A stretch of 64,000 nucleotides of DNA, from positions 3,170,501 to 3,234,500 of the forward strand of contig NZ_LJJF01000001.1 of the NCBI RefSeq assembly GCF_001625365.1, given 5' to 3'. Under the pieces are notes generated by a model. That model did not search any database. It saw only the letters and a program-made list of their open reading frames with translations, and was not told the DNA's origin. Of this stretch, positions 39,246-49,998 are shown in pieces. Made by a program: the position numbers and the translations under genes. The number at the start of each line of letters is the position of its first letter. The first letter of the stretch is position 1. The stretch is from Streptomyces sp. MJM8645. GTDB taxonomy: Bacteria; Actinomycetota; Actinomycetes; Streptomycetales; Streptomycetaceae.

Positions 39246-39707
39246 ATGACCACCGGTGAGCCCGCGGGCCCGCCCGTGCTGCGCCACCACCGCGACAGCC
39301 TGCTGCCCGCCGTCGCCGCCGCGCTGTCACTCAAGGGCGGCGAGGTGCACACCCTGGCCGGGGACAAGGACGCCCGACGGCCGGTCCTGCACCCGCTGGT
39401 CGGCGAGTTCCTGGACACGCTGCCCGTCGAGGCGCGCGAGCGGTTCACCGGCCGCTGCCCGGAGGCCGTCCTGCTCTCCCAGCACCTGGTCGCGGTCGAC
39501 GGCCGGCGCTCCAAGCGCGCCGCCCGCAAGCCGATGACCCTGCACGAGGCCCGCAAGGCGCTCAAGGGCTCCCGGATGACGACCGTTCGCATCCGGGAGG
39601 AGGGCGACCCGGCGCACGGCACCCACGCCCCGCCGTGCCGTTCCTGCGCGCCGATGCTGGAGCACTTCACCGTGCAGAGCGTCGCCGTCGGGCCGCCCGC
39701 GCCCTGA
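39246..39707 (+). CDS. YwqJ-type putative deaminase
   Basis: The product has 153 residues. It is almost only a YwqJ-related deaminase domain: C71-P-E73 in RCPEAVLLS, then HEARKALKGSRMTTVRIREEG and PPC131RSC134. The CxE and PCxxC motifs are the zinc ligands and catalytic Glu of cytidine-deaminase-like folds, so activity is plausible. In polymorphic toxins this domain ends long exported proteins; here it is free, with no signal, linker or repeats. GGAGGAGG gives a strong ribosome site before ATG 39246. A SUKH-3 gene follows at once, the arrangement of a toxin/immunity pair. Target nucleotide or nucleic acid is unknown. Confidence 0.8.
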   Translation: MTTGEPAGPPVLRHHRDSLLPAVAAALSLKGGEVHTLAGDKDARRPVLHPLVGEFLDTLPVEARERFTGRCPEAVLLSQHLVAVDGRRSKRAARKPMTLHEARKALKGSRMTTVRIREEGDPAHGTHAPPCRSCAPMLEHFTVQSVAVGPPAP

Positions 39708-39751
39708 CCGCGCCCTCGTACGCCCCCTGTCCCCGAGCCCTGGAGTCCGCC

Positions 39752-40300
39752 CTGAACCCGCCCAGCCCGCCCCCGCCACCGCCGGCCACCCTGTCCGCCG
39801 CCCCCGCCGGGCGGGCCCGCCCGCGCTTCCCCGCCGACGTCGCCGCCGAGCTCAAGGCGGCCGGCTGGCACCCCGGCCGCTGGCAGATACGGCAGGCCGA
39901 GGAGTGGGCCGACGCCCTGGTCGGGTACGGCGGGCCGTCCGGTCTGCGGCACGCGGTGTTCCCGGCGGCGGTGGAGGCCTGGGCCGAGTTCGGCGGCCTC
40001 GCCTTCGACCTGGCCGGCCCGGGCCGCCAGCTGGCCCGCACCCCGTTCCTGATCGACCCGCTGTGCGGGCTGCACCAGCCGCGCACCCTGCTCGACCTCG
40101 GCCGCGCCCTGGGCAGCCAGCTCGCCCCGCTCGGCGAGGAGGCGTACGGGCAGGCGCTGCTGGCCGTCGACGAGGAGGGCCGGGTCTACAGCCTGGACCA
40201 CACCGGCGAGTGGTTCCTCGGGCACGGCATCGACCAGGCCGTCACCACCCTGATCCTGGGCACCGCCCCGGAGCGGCTGCGCACCGCCGACGGTTCCTGA
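39752..40300 (+). CDS. SUKH-3-domain protein, possible immunity partner
   Basis: The product has about 182 residues: a Pro-rich start and a SUKH-3 domain from RFPADVAAELKAAGWHPGRW through RTPFLIDPLCGLHQPRTL to WFLGHGIDQAVTTLILG. SUKH-3 proteins neutralise deaminase and nuclease toxins. Start choice is hard: after the deaminase stop there is no in-frame ATG, GTG or TTG; a CTG at 39752 with GGAG at 39742-39745 is the best site. The alternative is a GTG at 39635 inside the deaminase gene. It should be co-transcribed with the deaminase. It is convergent with the sensor kinase gene. Confidence 0.72.
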   Translation: MNPPSPPPPPPATLSAAPAGRARPRFPADVAAELKAAGWHPGRWQIRQAEEWADALVGYGGPSGLRHAVFPAAVEAWAEFGGLAFDLAGPGRQLARTPFLIDPLCGLHQPRTLLDLGRALGSQLAPLGEEAYGQALLAVDEEGRVYSLDHTGEWFLGHGIDQAVTTLILGTAPERLRTADGS

Positions 40301-40381
40301 CGGCGGTCCGGCGGGCCCTGGGTCAGGCGGCCGACACGCGCTCGGCCGGACAGGGCCTGACCGGCCGGGCCTGGCGGCGCG

Positions 40382-41650
40382 TCACCGCAGCCGTTCGGCC
40401 CGGACCGCCAGCCGGGACGGCAGCACCGCCTCGACCCGGAACCCGCCGTCCGCCTCCGGCCCGGAGGAGAAGGTGCCGCCCAGCGCGATCACCCGCTCCC
40501 GCATCCCGACCAGCCCGTTGCCACCGCTGGGCAGCTTCGCCGCGCCCCCGCCGCCGCCCGGGCAGGCGTTCACCACGCTCACCCGCACCCCGTTGGGCGC
40601 GTACGCGAGCAGGACGGACACCTGTGCGCCGCCCGCGTGCTTGTGCGCATTGGTCAGGCCCTCCTGGACGACCCGGTAGGCGGTCTGCTCGGCCTCGCCG
40701 GTGAACTCCTGCCGGCTGCCGCTGACGGTCAGCGTCACCGCCATGCCGGCCGCCCGGGACTGGTCGACCAGCCGGGGCAGCCCGGCCAGCGAGTCGGGCT
40801 CCGGCTGGCGCTCGTCGTCCATCCGCAGCACGCCGAGGATCTCCCGCAGCTCGTTCAGCGCCTGCCGTCCGACCTCGCCCATCAGCTTGGCGCTCTGCGC
40901 GGCCTTCTCCGGGTCCTTGGCGACGATCCGCTCCAGCGCCCCGGCGTGCACCACCATCAGGGACACCCGGTGCGCCACCACGTCGTGCATCTCCCGGGCG
41001 ATCCGGGTGCGCTCCTCCAGCCGGGCCCGGCGGGCGCGCTCCTGGGCCTGCTCGGCCAGCAGGTCCAGTTCGGTCTCCAGGCCGTGCGCGCGGTCCTTGA
41101 GCGAGTCGATCAGCCGCCGCCGCGCGCCCACGTACAGTCCGGTGACCACCGGCGGGACGGTCAGGCCGACGGAGACCAGCACCGCGATCAGCACCTGGCC
41201 CCAGAGCGGCGGCTGCTCCACCGCCGTGTCGCCGGGCGTCAGCATCGACACCATCATCACGGCGACGGTCTCGGCGAAGGCCAGTGCGGACAGCGCCACC
41301 ACCCGCCAGCGCCGGGTGGGCCACTCCCAGGTCGCCGCCAGCGTGTACAGCGACACCACCAGCAGCAGGACGCCGAGCATCCCCGGCATCGCCACCAGGG
41401 TCACCAGCACCGGTACGGCCGGCCAGCGGCGGCGCAGCACCAGCGAACCGCCCGCCACCACGCCGAGCAGCGAGATGCCGGCCATCCCGGCGGCGTCCAG
41501 GTGCACCCGGCCGGAGAGGAAGGCGATCGTGCTGAGCGCGCACTCCAGCGCGGCGAGCACCGCCAGCCCGATGTCCAGGAAGGCGCTGCGCGGCCGCTCC
41601 CACCACCAGAACGGCCGGACCGGCGCGCGCTCCCCAGGCGACTTGCTCAT
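40382..41650 (-). CDS. Orphan sensor histidine kinase (NarL-partner type)
   Basis: The product has 422 residues: five to six membrane helices (about 25-165), a short coiled linker, the HisKA_3 dimer helix with REMHDVVAHRVSLM (H222), and an HATPase domain ending with GNGLVGMRERV. It should sense a signal at the membrane and phosphorylate a LuxR/NarL-type regulator, but none is next to it. ATG at 41648-41650 lacks a Shine-Dalgarno; TAGGGT on the minus strand (41658-41663) is 7 nt upstream, suggesting a leaderless mRNA and fixing the start. It is divergent from ppc; a DasR-like palindrome lies between. Confidence 0.88.
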   Translation of the reverse strand: MSKSPGERAPVRPFWWWERPRSAFLDIGLAVLAALECALSTIAFLSGRVHLDAAGMAGISLLGVVAGGSLVLRRRWPAVPVLVTLVAMPGMLGVLLLVVSLYTLAATWEWPTRRWRVVALSALAFAETVAVMMVSMLTPGDTAVEQPPLWGQVLIAVLVSVGLTVPPVVTGLYVGARRRLIDSLKDRAHGLETELDLLAEQAQERARRARLEERTRIAREMHDVVAHRVSLMVVHAGALERIVAKDPEKAAQSAKLMGEVGRQALNELREILGVLRMDDERQPEPDSLAGLPRLVDQSRAAGMAVTLTVSGSRQEFTGEAEQTAYRVVQEGLTNAHKHAGGAQVSVLLAYAPNGVRVSVVNACPGGGGGAAKLPSGGNGLVGMRERVIALGGTFSSGPEADGGFRVEAVLPSRLAVRAERLR

Positions 41651-41722
41651 GGTTGACACCCTAAGCGGCAACCCCCTCCCCTCCCCACCGGGATTGCCCC
41701 CGACACCTCGCCGGACCCTCAA

Positions 41723-41736
41723 GTGGTCCAGACCAC
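41723..41736. promoter_or_regulatory. DasR/GntR-like palindrome
   Basis: GTGGTCCAGACCAC is a perfect palindrome with the spacing and core (TGGTC..GACCA) of the DasR response element. It is 73 bp from the kinase start and 174 bp from ppc. DasR senses glucosamine-6-phosphate in streptomycetes. Function inferred. Confidence 0.55.
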
Positions 41737-41777
41737 ATGCGGCCTGCGGCGTCACTGTCCGCCATCCGGCCACCTCG

Positions 41778-41806
41778 CGGACAGCGACCGCCCCGACACC
41801 TATGCT
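41778..41806 (+). promoter_or_regulatory. Likely sigma70-type promoter of ppc
   Basis: CGGACA (41778-41783) and TATGCT (41801-41806) are spaced by 17 bp and lie about 100 bp upstream of the ppc start. Confidence 0.5.
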
Positions 41807-41909
41807 GGTCGCGTCGGACAGCGCGGTCCGCACGCGTCACACCCGCCACACGCGGGCGGACCTGTGACGATGAGCCGTTGCCGAACCCCACCACCACAGG
41901 GAGCCAGCC

Positions 41910-44720
<2,811 letters not shown>

Positions 44721-44731
44721 CGCCACCGCGC

Positions 44732-44787
44732 GTACGGGACGGGGCCGCCGTCCGCCCTCCGGGGTGGGCGGCGGCCCCGTCCCGTAC
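44732..44787 (+). terminator. Long terminator hairpin of ppc
   Basis: 18 perfect base pairs (44732-44749 with 44770-44787) plus partial pairing inside the loop, 12 bp beyond the stop. Confidence 0.85.
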
Positions 44788-44879
44788 CGGAAGGACCCGG
44801 GGCACGCGAAAGGGCCGGCGCCCTTGGGCACCGGCCCGGTGTCGTGTCACCGCGCGGACGGCTAGGTCCCGGACACGGC

Positions 44880-45203
44880 CTACTCGCCCGGCTCGCCCGC
44901 GCGCCGGCGCTTCAGCCACAGCGCGGCGCCGCCGGCCGCGACCACCAGGCCGCCGCCAACCGCCAGCAGCCCTGCGTCCGTACCCATCGAGTCACCGAGC
45001 AGCGGCCCGAACTGCGCCGCCGCGGGCTCCGGGGAACCCCCCGGATCCGGCTCGGCCACCGCGTCCGCGTGCGCCACCGCACCGCCCGAGAGCAGCACCC
45101 CGGCCGCCCCCAGCGCACCGGCCGTGCCGACCCGCCGTCCGAACTGCTTCAGTCGGACCACCCGGAGCCGCCGCAATCGGCGGACCGGACGAAAACCCCG
45201 CAT
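44880..45203 (-). CDS. Small exported or membrane-anchored protein
   Basis: The product has 107 residues. An Arg-rich N-terminus and hydrophobic stretch ending AVAHADA (about 25-47) make a signal peptide. A short Pro/Glu spacer follows, then a C-terminal helix (about 78-95, LLAVGGGLVVAAGGAALWL) and a KRRR charged tail. This is the layout of small cell-wall or membrane-anchored proteins, but no LPXTG or chaplin motif is seen. GGGGAG precedes ATG 45203. Function unknown. Confidence 0.7.
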   Translation of the reverse strand: MRGFRPVRRLRRLRVVRLKQFGRRVGTAGALGAAGVLLSGGAVAHADAVAEPDPGGSPEPAAAQFGPLLGDSMGTDAGLLAVGGGLVVAAGGAALWLKRRRAGEPGE

Positions 45204-45340
45204 CGAGAACTCCCCAGGACTCGTTCGCGTACCAGGCCGACGCTATCCGATCCCGCACAGGCTTCTCACACGGATTCAGGTTTGGACCGGCAAGCGTTGT
45301 ACGACTGTTGCGTAACACCACTCCCGGACTTGATGGAGCG

Positions 45341-45919
45341 TCAGGAGTTGTAGGTGCCCTGCGCCCGCTCCAGCCCCTCGGACAGCAGCGCCTCCACCGC
45401 GTCCGCCGAGCGGTCCACGAACCACTCCAGTTCCTTGCGCTCGGCGCCGGAGAAGTCCTTCAGCACGAAGTCCGCGACCTCCATCCGGCCCGGCGGCCGA
45501 CCGATCCCGCACCGCACCCGGTAGTAGTCCGGCCCCAGCGACTTGGTGATCGACTTCAGCCCGTTGTGGCCGTTGTCCCCGCCGCCCAGCTTGAGGCGCA
45601 GCGCCGCGTAGTCGATGTCCAGCTCGTCGTGGACGGCGACCAGCGCCGAGGCCGGCGCCTTGTAGAAGTCCCGCAGCGCCGTCACCGGGCCGCCGGAGAG
45701 GTTCATGAACGACATCGGCTTGGCCAGCACCACCCGGCGGCCGGACAGCCGCCCTTCGGCCACCTGCGCCCGGCTCTTGTGCGCCTTGAACTTCGCGCCC
45801 ATCCGCTGCGCCAGCAGGTCCACCACCATGAACCCGATGTTGTGCCGGTTCCGGGCGTACTGCTCGCCCGGGTTGCCCAGCCCCACCACCAGCCAGGGGC
45901 CCTCGTACTCGTCCGCCAT
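45341..45919 (-). CDS. pth: Peptidyl-tRNA hydrolase
   Basis: The product has 192 residues. It recycles peptidyl-tRNA released from stalled ribosomes. [21 protein letters not shown] carries the catalytic His and tRNA-binding Asn; [20 protein letters not shown] and [12 protein letters not shown] complete the family. AGGAGGAGAG precedes ATG 45919. It lies downstream of rplY with a terminator between them. Confidence 0.95.
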   Translation of the reverse strand: MADEYEGPWLVVGLGNPGEQYARNRHNIGFMVVDLLAQRMGAKFKAHKSRAQVAEGRLSGRRVVLAKPMSFMNLSGGPVTALRDFYKAPASALVAVHDELDIDYAALRLKLGGGDNGHNGLKSITKSLGPDYYRVRCGIGRPPGRMEVADFVLKDFSGAERKELEWFVDRSADAVEALLSEGLERAQGTYNS

Positions 45920-45962
45920 GCCCTCTCTCCTCCTGTGCGCGCTCTACGTCATCTTCCCGGAC

Positions 45963-46006
45963 ACACCGCTGCCCCGGCCGCTCCGAGGGGAGCGACCGGG
46001 GCAGCG
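45963..46006 (-). terminator. Terminator of rplY
   Basis: A 13-bp stem (45963-45975 with 45994-46006) extended inward by CGCTCC/GGAGCG, just past the rplY stop. Confidence 0.8.
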
Positions 46007-46028
46007 GTCACAGCTGGTGGGGCGAGGC

Positions 46029-46616
46029 TCAGGCCTCGGTGCCCTCGGCCTCGGCGGCCTCGTCCTCGGCCGGGGCGGCCTGGGCGCCGATGACCTGCAG
46101 CACGACGGCGTCGGCGTCGACGGCCAGGGTGACGCCGGCCGGCAGGACGATGTCCTTGGCGAGGACGGAGGCACCGGACTCCAGGCCCTCGACCGAGACG
46201 GTGACCGACTCGGGCAGGTGGGTGGCCTCGGCCTCGATCGGCAGCGCGTTGAGGACGTGCTCCAGCAGGTTGCCGCCGGGGGCCAGCTCGCCCTCGGTCA
46301 GGACCGGGATCTCGACGGTGACCTTCTCGCCGCGCTTGACCAGCAGCAGGTCGACGTGCTCGATGGTGCGCTTGATGGCCTCGCGCTGGACGGCCTTGGG
46401 CAGCACGTACTCGTCCTTGCCCTCGATCGGCACGACCAGCAGGGCGTTCGGGGTCTTGAGCGCCATCATCAGGTCGTGGCTCGGCAGGTTCAGGTGAACC
46501 GGGGCGTGGCCGTGGCCGTAGACGACACCGGGGACGAAGCCGGCGCGGCGGGCGCGACGGGCGGCACCCTTGCCGAACTCGGAACGGGTCTCAGCGGCGA
46601 TGCGGATCTCGGACAC
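46029..46616 (-). CDS. rplY: Ribosomal protein bL25 (Ctc/TL5 form)
   Basis: The product has 195 residues: an N-terminal 5S rRNA-binding L25 domain (1-95, SEIRIAAETRSEFGKGAARR) and a C-terminal TL5/CTC extension ending in an acidic Glu/Ala tail. It is part of the 50S subunit. GTG at 46614-46616 follows GAGGAG. Gene order prs-rplY-pth is conserved in actinobacteria. Confidence 0.95.
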   Translation of the reverse strand: MSEIRIAAETRSEFGKGAARRARRAGFVPGVVYGHGHAPVHLNLPSHDLMMALKTPNALLVVPIEGKDEYVLPKAVQREAIKRTIEHVDLLLVKRGEKVTVEIPVLTEGELAPGGNLLEHVLNALPIEAEATHLPESVTVSVEGLESGASVLAKDIVLPAGVTLAVDADAVVLQVIGAQAAPAEDEAAEAEGTEA

Positions 46617-46849
46617 GACTGCACTCCTCGGGAAGACTGGCGCGGGGGTGCAGGCAACGCGAAAAACCGCCGGGACCACACCCTCAGTACGTTCGGGGGT
46701 CACTCGGCGGTAACGGCCTCTGCCGGCGGACGGGAATCCGGTACCGGCAGCGCGTCGATCACGGAGCGGGCACCCGGCAAGCAGGCACACGGCATCCCTC
46801 GCCGAGCAGTTTCACGAGTCTAACCGCATGAACGGCCTCCCGTGAAATC

Positions 46850-46888
46850 GGCGGCGGCCCCGGTCCGATCCGGACCGGGGCCGCCGCC
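46850..46888 (-). terminator. Terminator of prs, 18-bp stem
   Basis: 18 perfect base pairs (46850-46867 with 46871-46888) and a 3-nt loop directly after the prs stop. Confidence 0.85.
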
Positions 46889-46899
46889 GTCGGGCTTCG

Positions 46900-47877
46900 T
46901 CAGTGCACGCCCTCGAAGAGGCTCGTGACCGAACCCTCCTCGAACACCTCGCGGATCGCGGCCGCGATCGAGGGGGCGATGGACAGCGTGGTGATCTTGT
47001 CCAGCTGGATCTGCCCCGGGGTCGGCAGCGTGTTGGTGAACACGAACTCGCTGACCCGCGAGTTCTTCAGCCGGTCCGCGGCCGGGCCGGAGAGCACGCC
47101 GTGGGTGGCCGCCACCAGGACGTCCGCCGCACCGTTGTCGAACAGCGCGTCAGCCGCGGCGCAGATCGTGCCGGCGGTGTCGATCATGTCGTCGACCAGG
47201 ACGCAGACCCGGTCCTTGACGTCACCGACGACCTCGGCCGACAGGATGGTGTTGGCCTGGGTCATGTCACGGCGCTTGTGGATGATCGCCAGCGGCGCGT
47301 CCAGCCGGTCGCACCACTGGTCGGCCACCTTCACCCGGCCGGCGTCCGGCGACACGATGGTCAGCTTGGAGCGGTCCACCCTCCCGCCCACGTAGTCCGC
47401 CAGCATCGGCAGCGCGAACAGGTGGTCCACCGGGCCGTCGAAGAAGCCCTGGATCTGCGCGGTGTGCAGGTCCACGGCCATCAGCCGGTCGGCGCCCGCC
47501 TGGCGCAGCAGGTCGGCGACCAGGCGCGCCGAGATGGGCTCGCGGCCCAGGTGCTTCTTGTCCTGGCGGGCGTACCCGTAGAACGGCAGGATCGCGGTGA
47601 TGCTCTTGGCGGAGGCCCGCTTCAGCGCATCGATCATGATCAGCTGTTCCATGATCCACTGGTTGATGGGAGCCGTGTGGCTCTGCATCACGAAGCAGTC
47701 CGCGCCGCGGGCGGAGTCCAGGAAGCGGACGTAGATCTCGCCGTTGGCGAAGTCCAGGGCCTTGGTCGGGACGAGCTCGGTCCCGAGCGCCTCGGCCACC
47801 TCCCTCGCCAGTTCCGGGTGGGCACGGCCGGAGAAGAGCTTGAGTTTCTTCTCACCCGACGTCGTGATCCCGCTCAC
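46900..47877 (-). CDS. prs: Ribose-phosphate pyrophosphokinase
   Basis: The product has 325 residues. It makes PRPP from ribose-5-phosphate and ATP for nucleotides, His and Trp. The flexible ATP loop, DLHTAQIQGFF divalent-metal site, and the PRPP motif CVLVDDMIDTAGT are present, with FANGEIYVRF at the N-terminus. GTG at 47875-47877 follows GAGGAGA. It sits 200 bp downstream of glmU, the common actinobacterial order. Confidence 0.95.
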   Translation of the reverse strand: MSGITTSGEKKLKLFSGRAHPELAREVAEALGTELVPTKALDFANGEIYVRFLDSARGADCFVMQSHTAPINQWIMEQLIMIDALKRASAKSITAILPFYGYARQDKKHLGREPISARLVADLLRQAGADRLMAVDLHTAQIQGFFDGPVDHLFALPMLADYVGGRVDRSKLTIVSPDAGRVKVADQWCDRLDAPLAIIHKRRDMTQANTILSAEVVGDVKDRVCVLVDDMIDTAGTICAAADALFDNGAADVLVAATHGVLSGPAADRLKNSRVSEFVFTNTLPTPGQIQLDKITTLSIAPSIAAAIREVFEEGSVTSLFEGVH

Positions 47878-48079
47878 TGCACCGTCTCCTCGCGTTGCTG
47901 ACGCTGAACCCCGTCGTCCCGTGCGGGCAGGCGCAGCCGGCTCGCACGAGGGGTCGGGGGAATTGTCGGTACGCCTGGACACGGGCCGTAAGCCCAGTGG
48001 CGCACGTATGTCCCCAAGGTTACGCGCCCACGCAGAAACCGTCCGCCCCGGGACCGCCCTCGGGCTCCCGCCCGCCCCG

Positions 48080-49534
48080 TCAGGCGTCCGCGGCCCCGTC
48101 CGTCGCAACCTTCGCGGCCTGCGCGGAGGTGGTCCCCGGGCGCTTGCGCTCCACCCAGCCCTCGATGTTGCGCTGGTGCGCCCGGCTCACTCCGAGCGCG
48201 CCCGGCGGGACGTCGGTGGTGATGACCGAACCGGCCGCGGTGTAGGCGCCGTCCCCGATCGTCACCGGGGCGATGAACATGTTGTCGGAGCCCGTGCGGC
48301 AGTGCGCACCGATCACCGTGCGGTGCTTGTTGACGCCGTCGTAGTTCACGGTGACGGAGGCCGCGCCGACGTTGGTGCCCTCGCCGATCGTGGTGTCCCC
48401 GATGTAGGAGAGGTGCGGCACCTTGGCGCCCTCGCCCAGCTCGGAGTTCTTCACCTCGACGTAGGTGCCGACCTTCGCCTTACGGGCCAGCCTGGCCCCC
48501 GGCCGCAGGTAGGCGTACGGGCCGGCGGTGGCCAGCTCGCCCACCTCGGCGCGGTCCGCCGTGGTGTTGCTCACACGGGCGCCGGCGCCGATCAGGGTGT
48601 CGGTCAGGGTCGAGTTCGGGCCGACCTCGCAGCCCTCGCCCAGGTGGGTGGCGCCCTGCAGCTGGGTGTTCGGCAGCACGAGGGCGTCCGGCTCGTACGT
48701 CACCTGCACGTCGATCCAGGTGGTCGCCGGGTCCACCACGGTGACGCCGGCCCGCATCGCCCGCTCCAGCAGGCGGTCGTTCAGCAGCCGACGGGCCTGC
48801 GCGAGCTGCACCCGGTCGTTGATGCCCAGGATGTCCCGGTGGTCCTCCGCGACCACGGCGCCCACCCGGTGCCCGGCGGTGCGCAGGATCTCCAGGGTGT
48901 CGGTGAGGTATTCCTCGCCCTGCGAGTTGTCCGTGGTGAGCTCGGCCAGCGCCTCGACCAGCAGCTTGGCGTCGAAGGCGAAGACGCCCGAGTTGATCTC
49001 GGCGATCGAGCGCTGGACGGCGGTGGCGTCCCGCTCCTCGACGATCGCGGCGACGGTGCCGTCCTCGTCCCGCAGGATCCGGCCGTAGCCGAAGGGCTCG
49101 GGGACGACGGCGGTCAGCACGGTGACCCCGTTGTCCTGGGCGGTGTGGGCCTTCGCCAGGCGGCGCAGCGTGTCCCCGGTCAGCAGCGGGGAGTCCCCGG
49201 CGGTGACGATCACCGTGCCGTCCAGCACCACGCCGTCGGCGGCCAGCGCCTCCAGCGCCGTACGCACCGCGTGCCCGGTGCCCTTCTGGTCCTCCTGCAC
49301 CACCGGGCGGGCCGCCGGGTAGTGCGCCGCGAGGTGCTCCTGGACCTGGTCCCGCTGGTGTCCGACCACCACGACGAGCTGCTCCGGCGTCAGTTCGCGG
49401 GCCGCCGAGACGGCATGACCCACCAGCGACCGGCCGCAGACCTCGTGCAGCACCTTGGGCAGCTTGTTCGACTTCATCCGGGTCCCGCCACCGGCGGCGA
49501 GCACGACAACGGCGGCAAGCGAATTGGCACCCAT
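48080..49534 (-). CDS. glmU: Bifunctional GlmU (GlcN-1-P acetyltransferase / GlcNAc-1-P uridylyltransferase)
   Basis: The product has 484 residues. The N-terminal uridylyltransferase starts VVVLAAGGGTRMKSNKLPK and the C-terminal left-handed beta-helix (about 255-460) carries the acetyltransferase with GDTTIGEGTNVG and NYDGVNKHRT. Together they make UDP-GlcNAc for peptidoglycan. ATG at 49532-49534 is preceded by GAGGAG at a rather long distance. A tRNA-Gln lies 145 bp upstream on the same strand. Confidence 0.95.
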   Translation of the reverse strand: MGANSLAAVVVLAAGGGTRMKSNKLPKVLHEVCGRSLVGHAVSAARELTPEQLVVVVGHQRDQVQEHLAAHYPAARPVVQEDQKGTGHAVRTALEALAADGVVLDGTVIVTAGDSPLLTGDTLRRLAKAHTAQDNGVTVLTAVVPEPFGYGRILRDEDGTVAAIVEERDATAVQRSIAEINSGVFAFDAKLLVEALAELTTDNSQGEEYLTDTLEILRTAGHRVGAVVAEDHRDILGINDRVQLAQARRLLNDRLLERAMRAGVTVVDPATTWIDVQVTYEPDALVLPNTQLQGATHLGEGCEVGPNSTLTDTLIGAGARVSNTTADRAEVGELATAGPYAYLRPGARLARKAKVGTYVEVKNSELGEGAKVPHLSYIGDTTIGEGTNVGAASVTVNYDGVNKHRTVIGAHCRTGSDNMFIAPVTIGDGAYTAAGSVITTDVPPGALGVSRAHQRNIEGWVERKRPGTTSAQAAKVATDGAADA

Positions 49535-49678
49535 GCGGGGAGGCTCCTCGGTCGGTTCACAGAGCGGGCAGAACGGGCCCGGACCGGACCGAGGCCGGTC
49601 GCCATTCGCACAGTCCGCCGAGCAGCACCGACAATACCGGCGGTTCGGCGGTACGCCCGAACCTGAGGCGTGCAGAGG

Positions 49679-49749
49679 CTCCGCCGCTAGGATTCGAACC
49701 CAGACAAAGGCCTCCAAAGGGCCCTGTGCTGCCATTACACCACGGCGGA
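49679..49749 (-). tRNA. tRNA-Gln(UUG)
   Basis: From 49749 the minus strand reads acceptor TCCGCCG, D arm GTGT...AGCAC, anticodon arm GGGCC-CTTTGGA-GGCCT with anticodon UUG, T arm with TTCGAAT, and CGGCGGA plus discriminator G. CCA is not encoded. Confidence 0.93.
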
Positions 49750-49921
49750 TGGTTGCTCAGACCCTACCCGAGTCGACCCGGCCATGGGTATCAACTGCCG
49801 CGATCCGCAGGCCCCGATCCGCCGGAAACGGTCGAACAAGCCGGGCCGCCGGTTCATCCATCCAGTCGGGTGAATTCACTCAAGCGCCGTGCGGCGGCGT
49901 GTTCCCTTCGCCACGGAGCGC

Positions 49922-49955
49922 AACCTACGATGCCGTAGGTTACGCCAACGTAGCC
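49922..49955. promoter_or_regulatory. Operator palindromes at the desaturase promoter
   Basis: AACCTACG and CGTAGGTT (49922-49929, 49934-49941) form a perfect 8-bp inverted repeat with a 4-nt gap; GGTTACGCCAACGTAGCC continues as a second imperfect one. The TetR regulator encoded downstream is the obvious binder. Confidence 0.6.
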
Positions 49956-49998
49956 TCCGCTCCTCCCTCCCGCACAGAGATGCCGCAAAGGGACGCCC

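Noticed and set aside
39246..39707. Cytidine deaminase of pyrimidine salvage
   Set aside because: The spacing of CxE and PCxxC and the HEARKALKGSRMTTVRIREEG segment fit the YwqJ toxin-type family, not the salvage enzyme.
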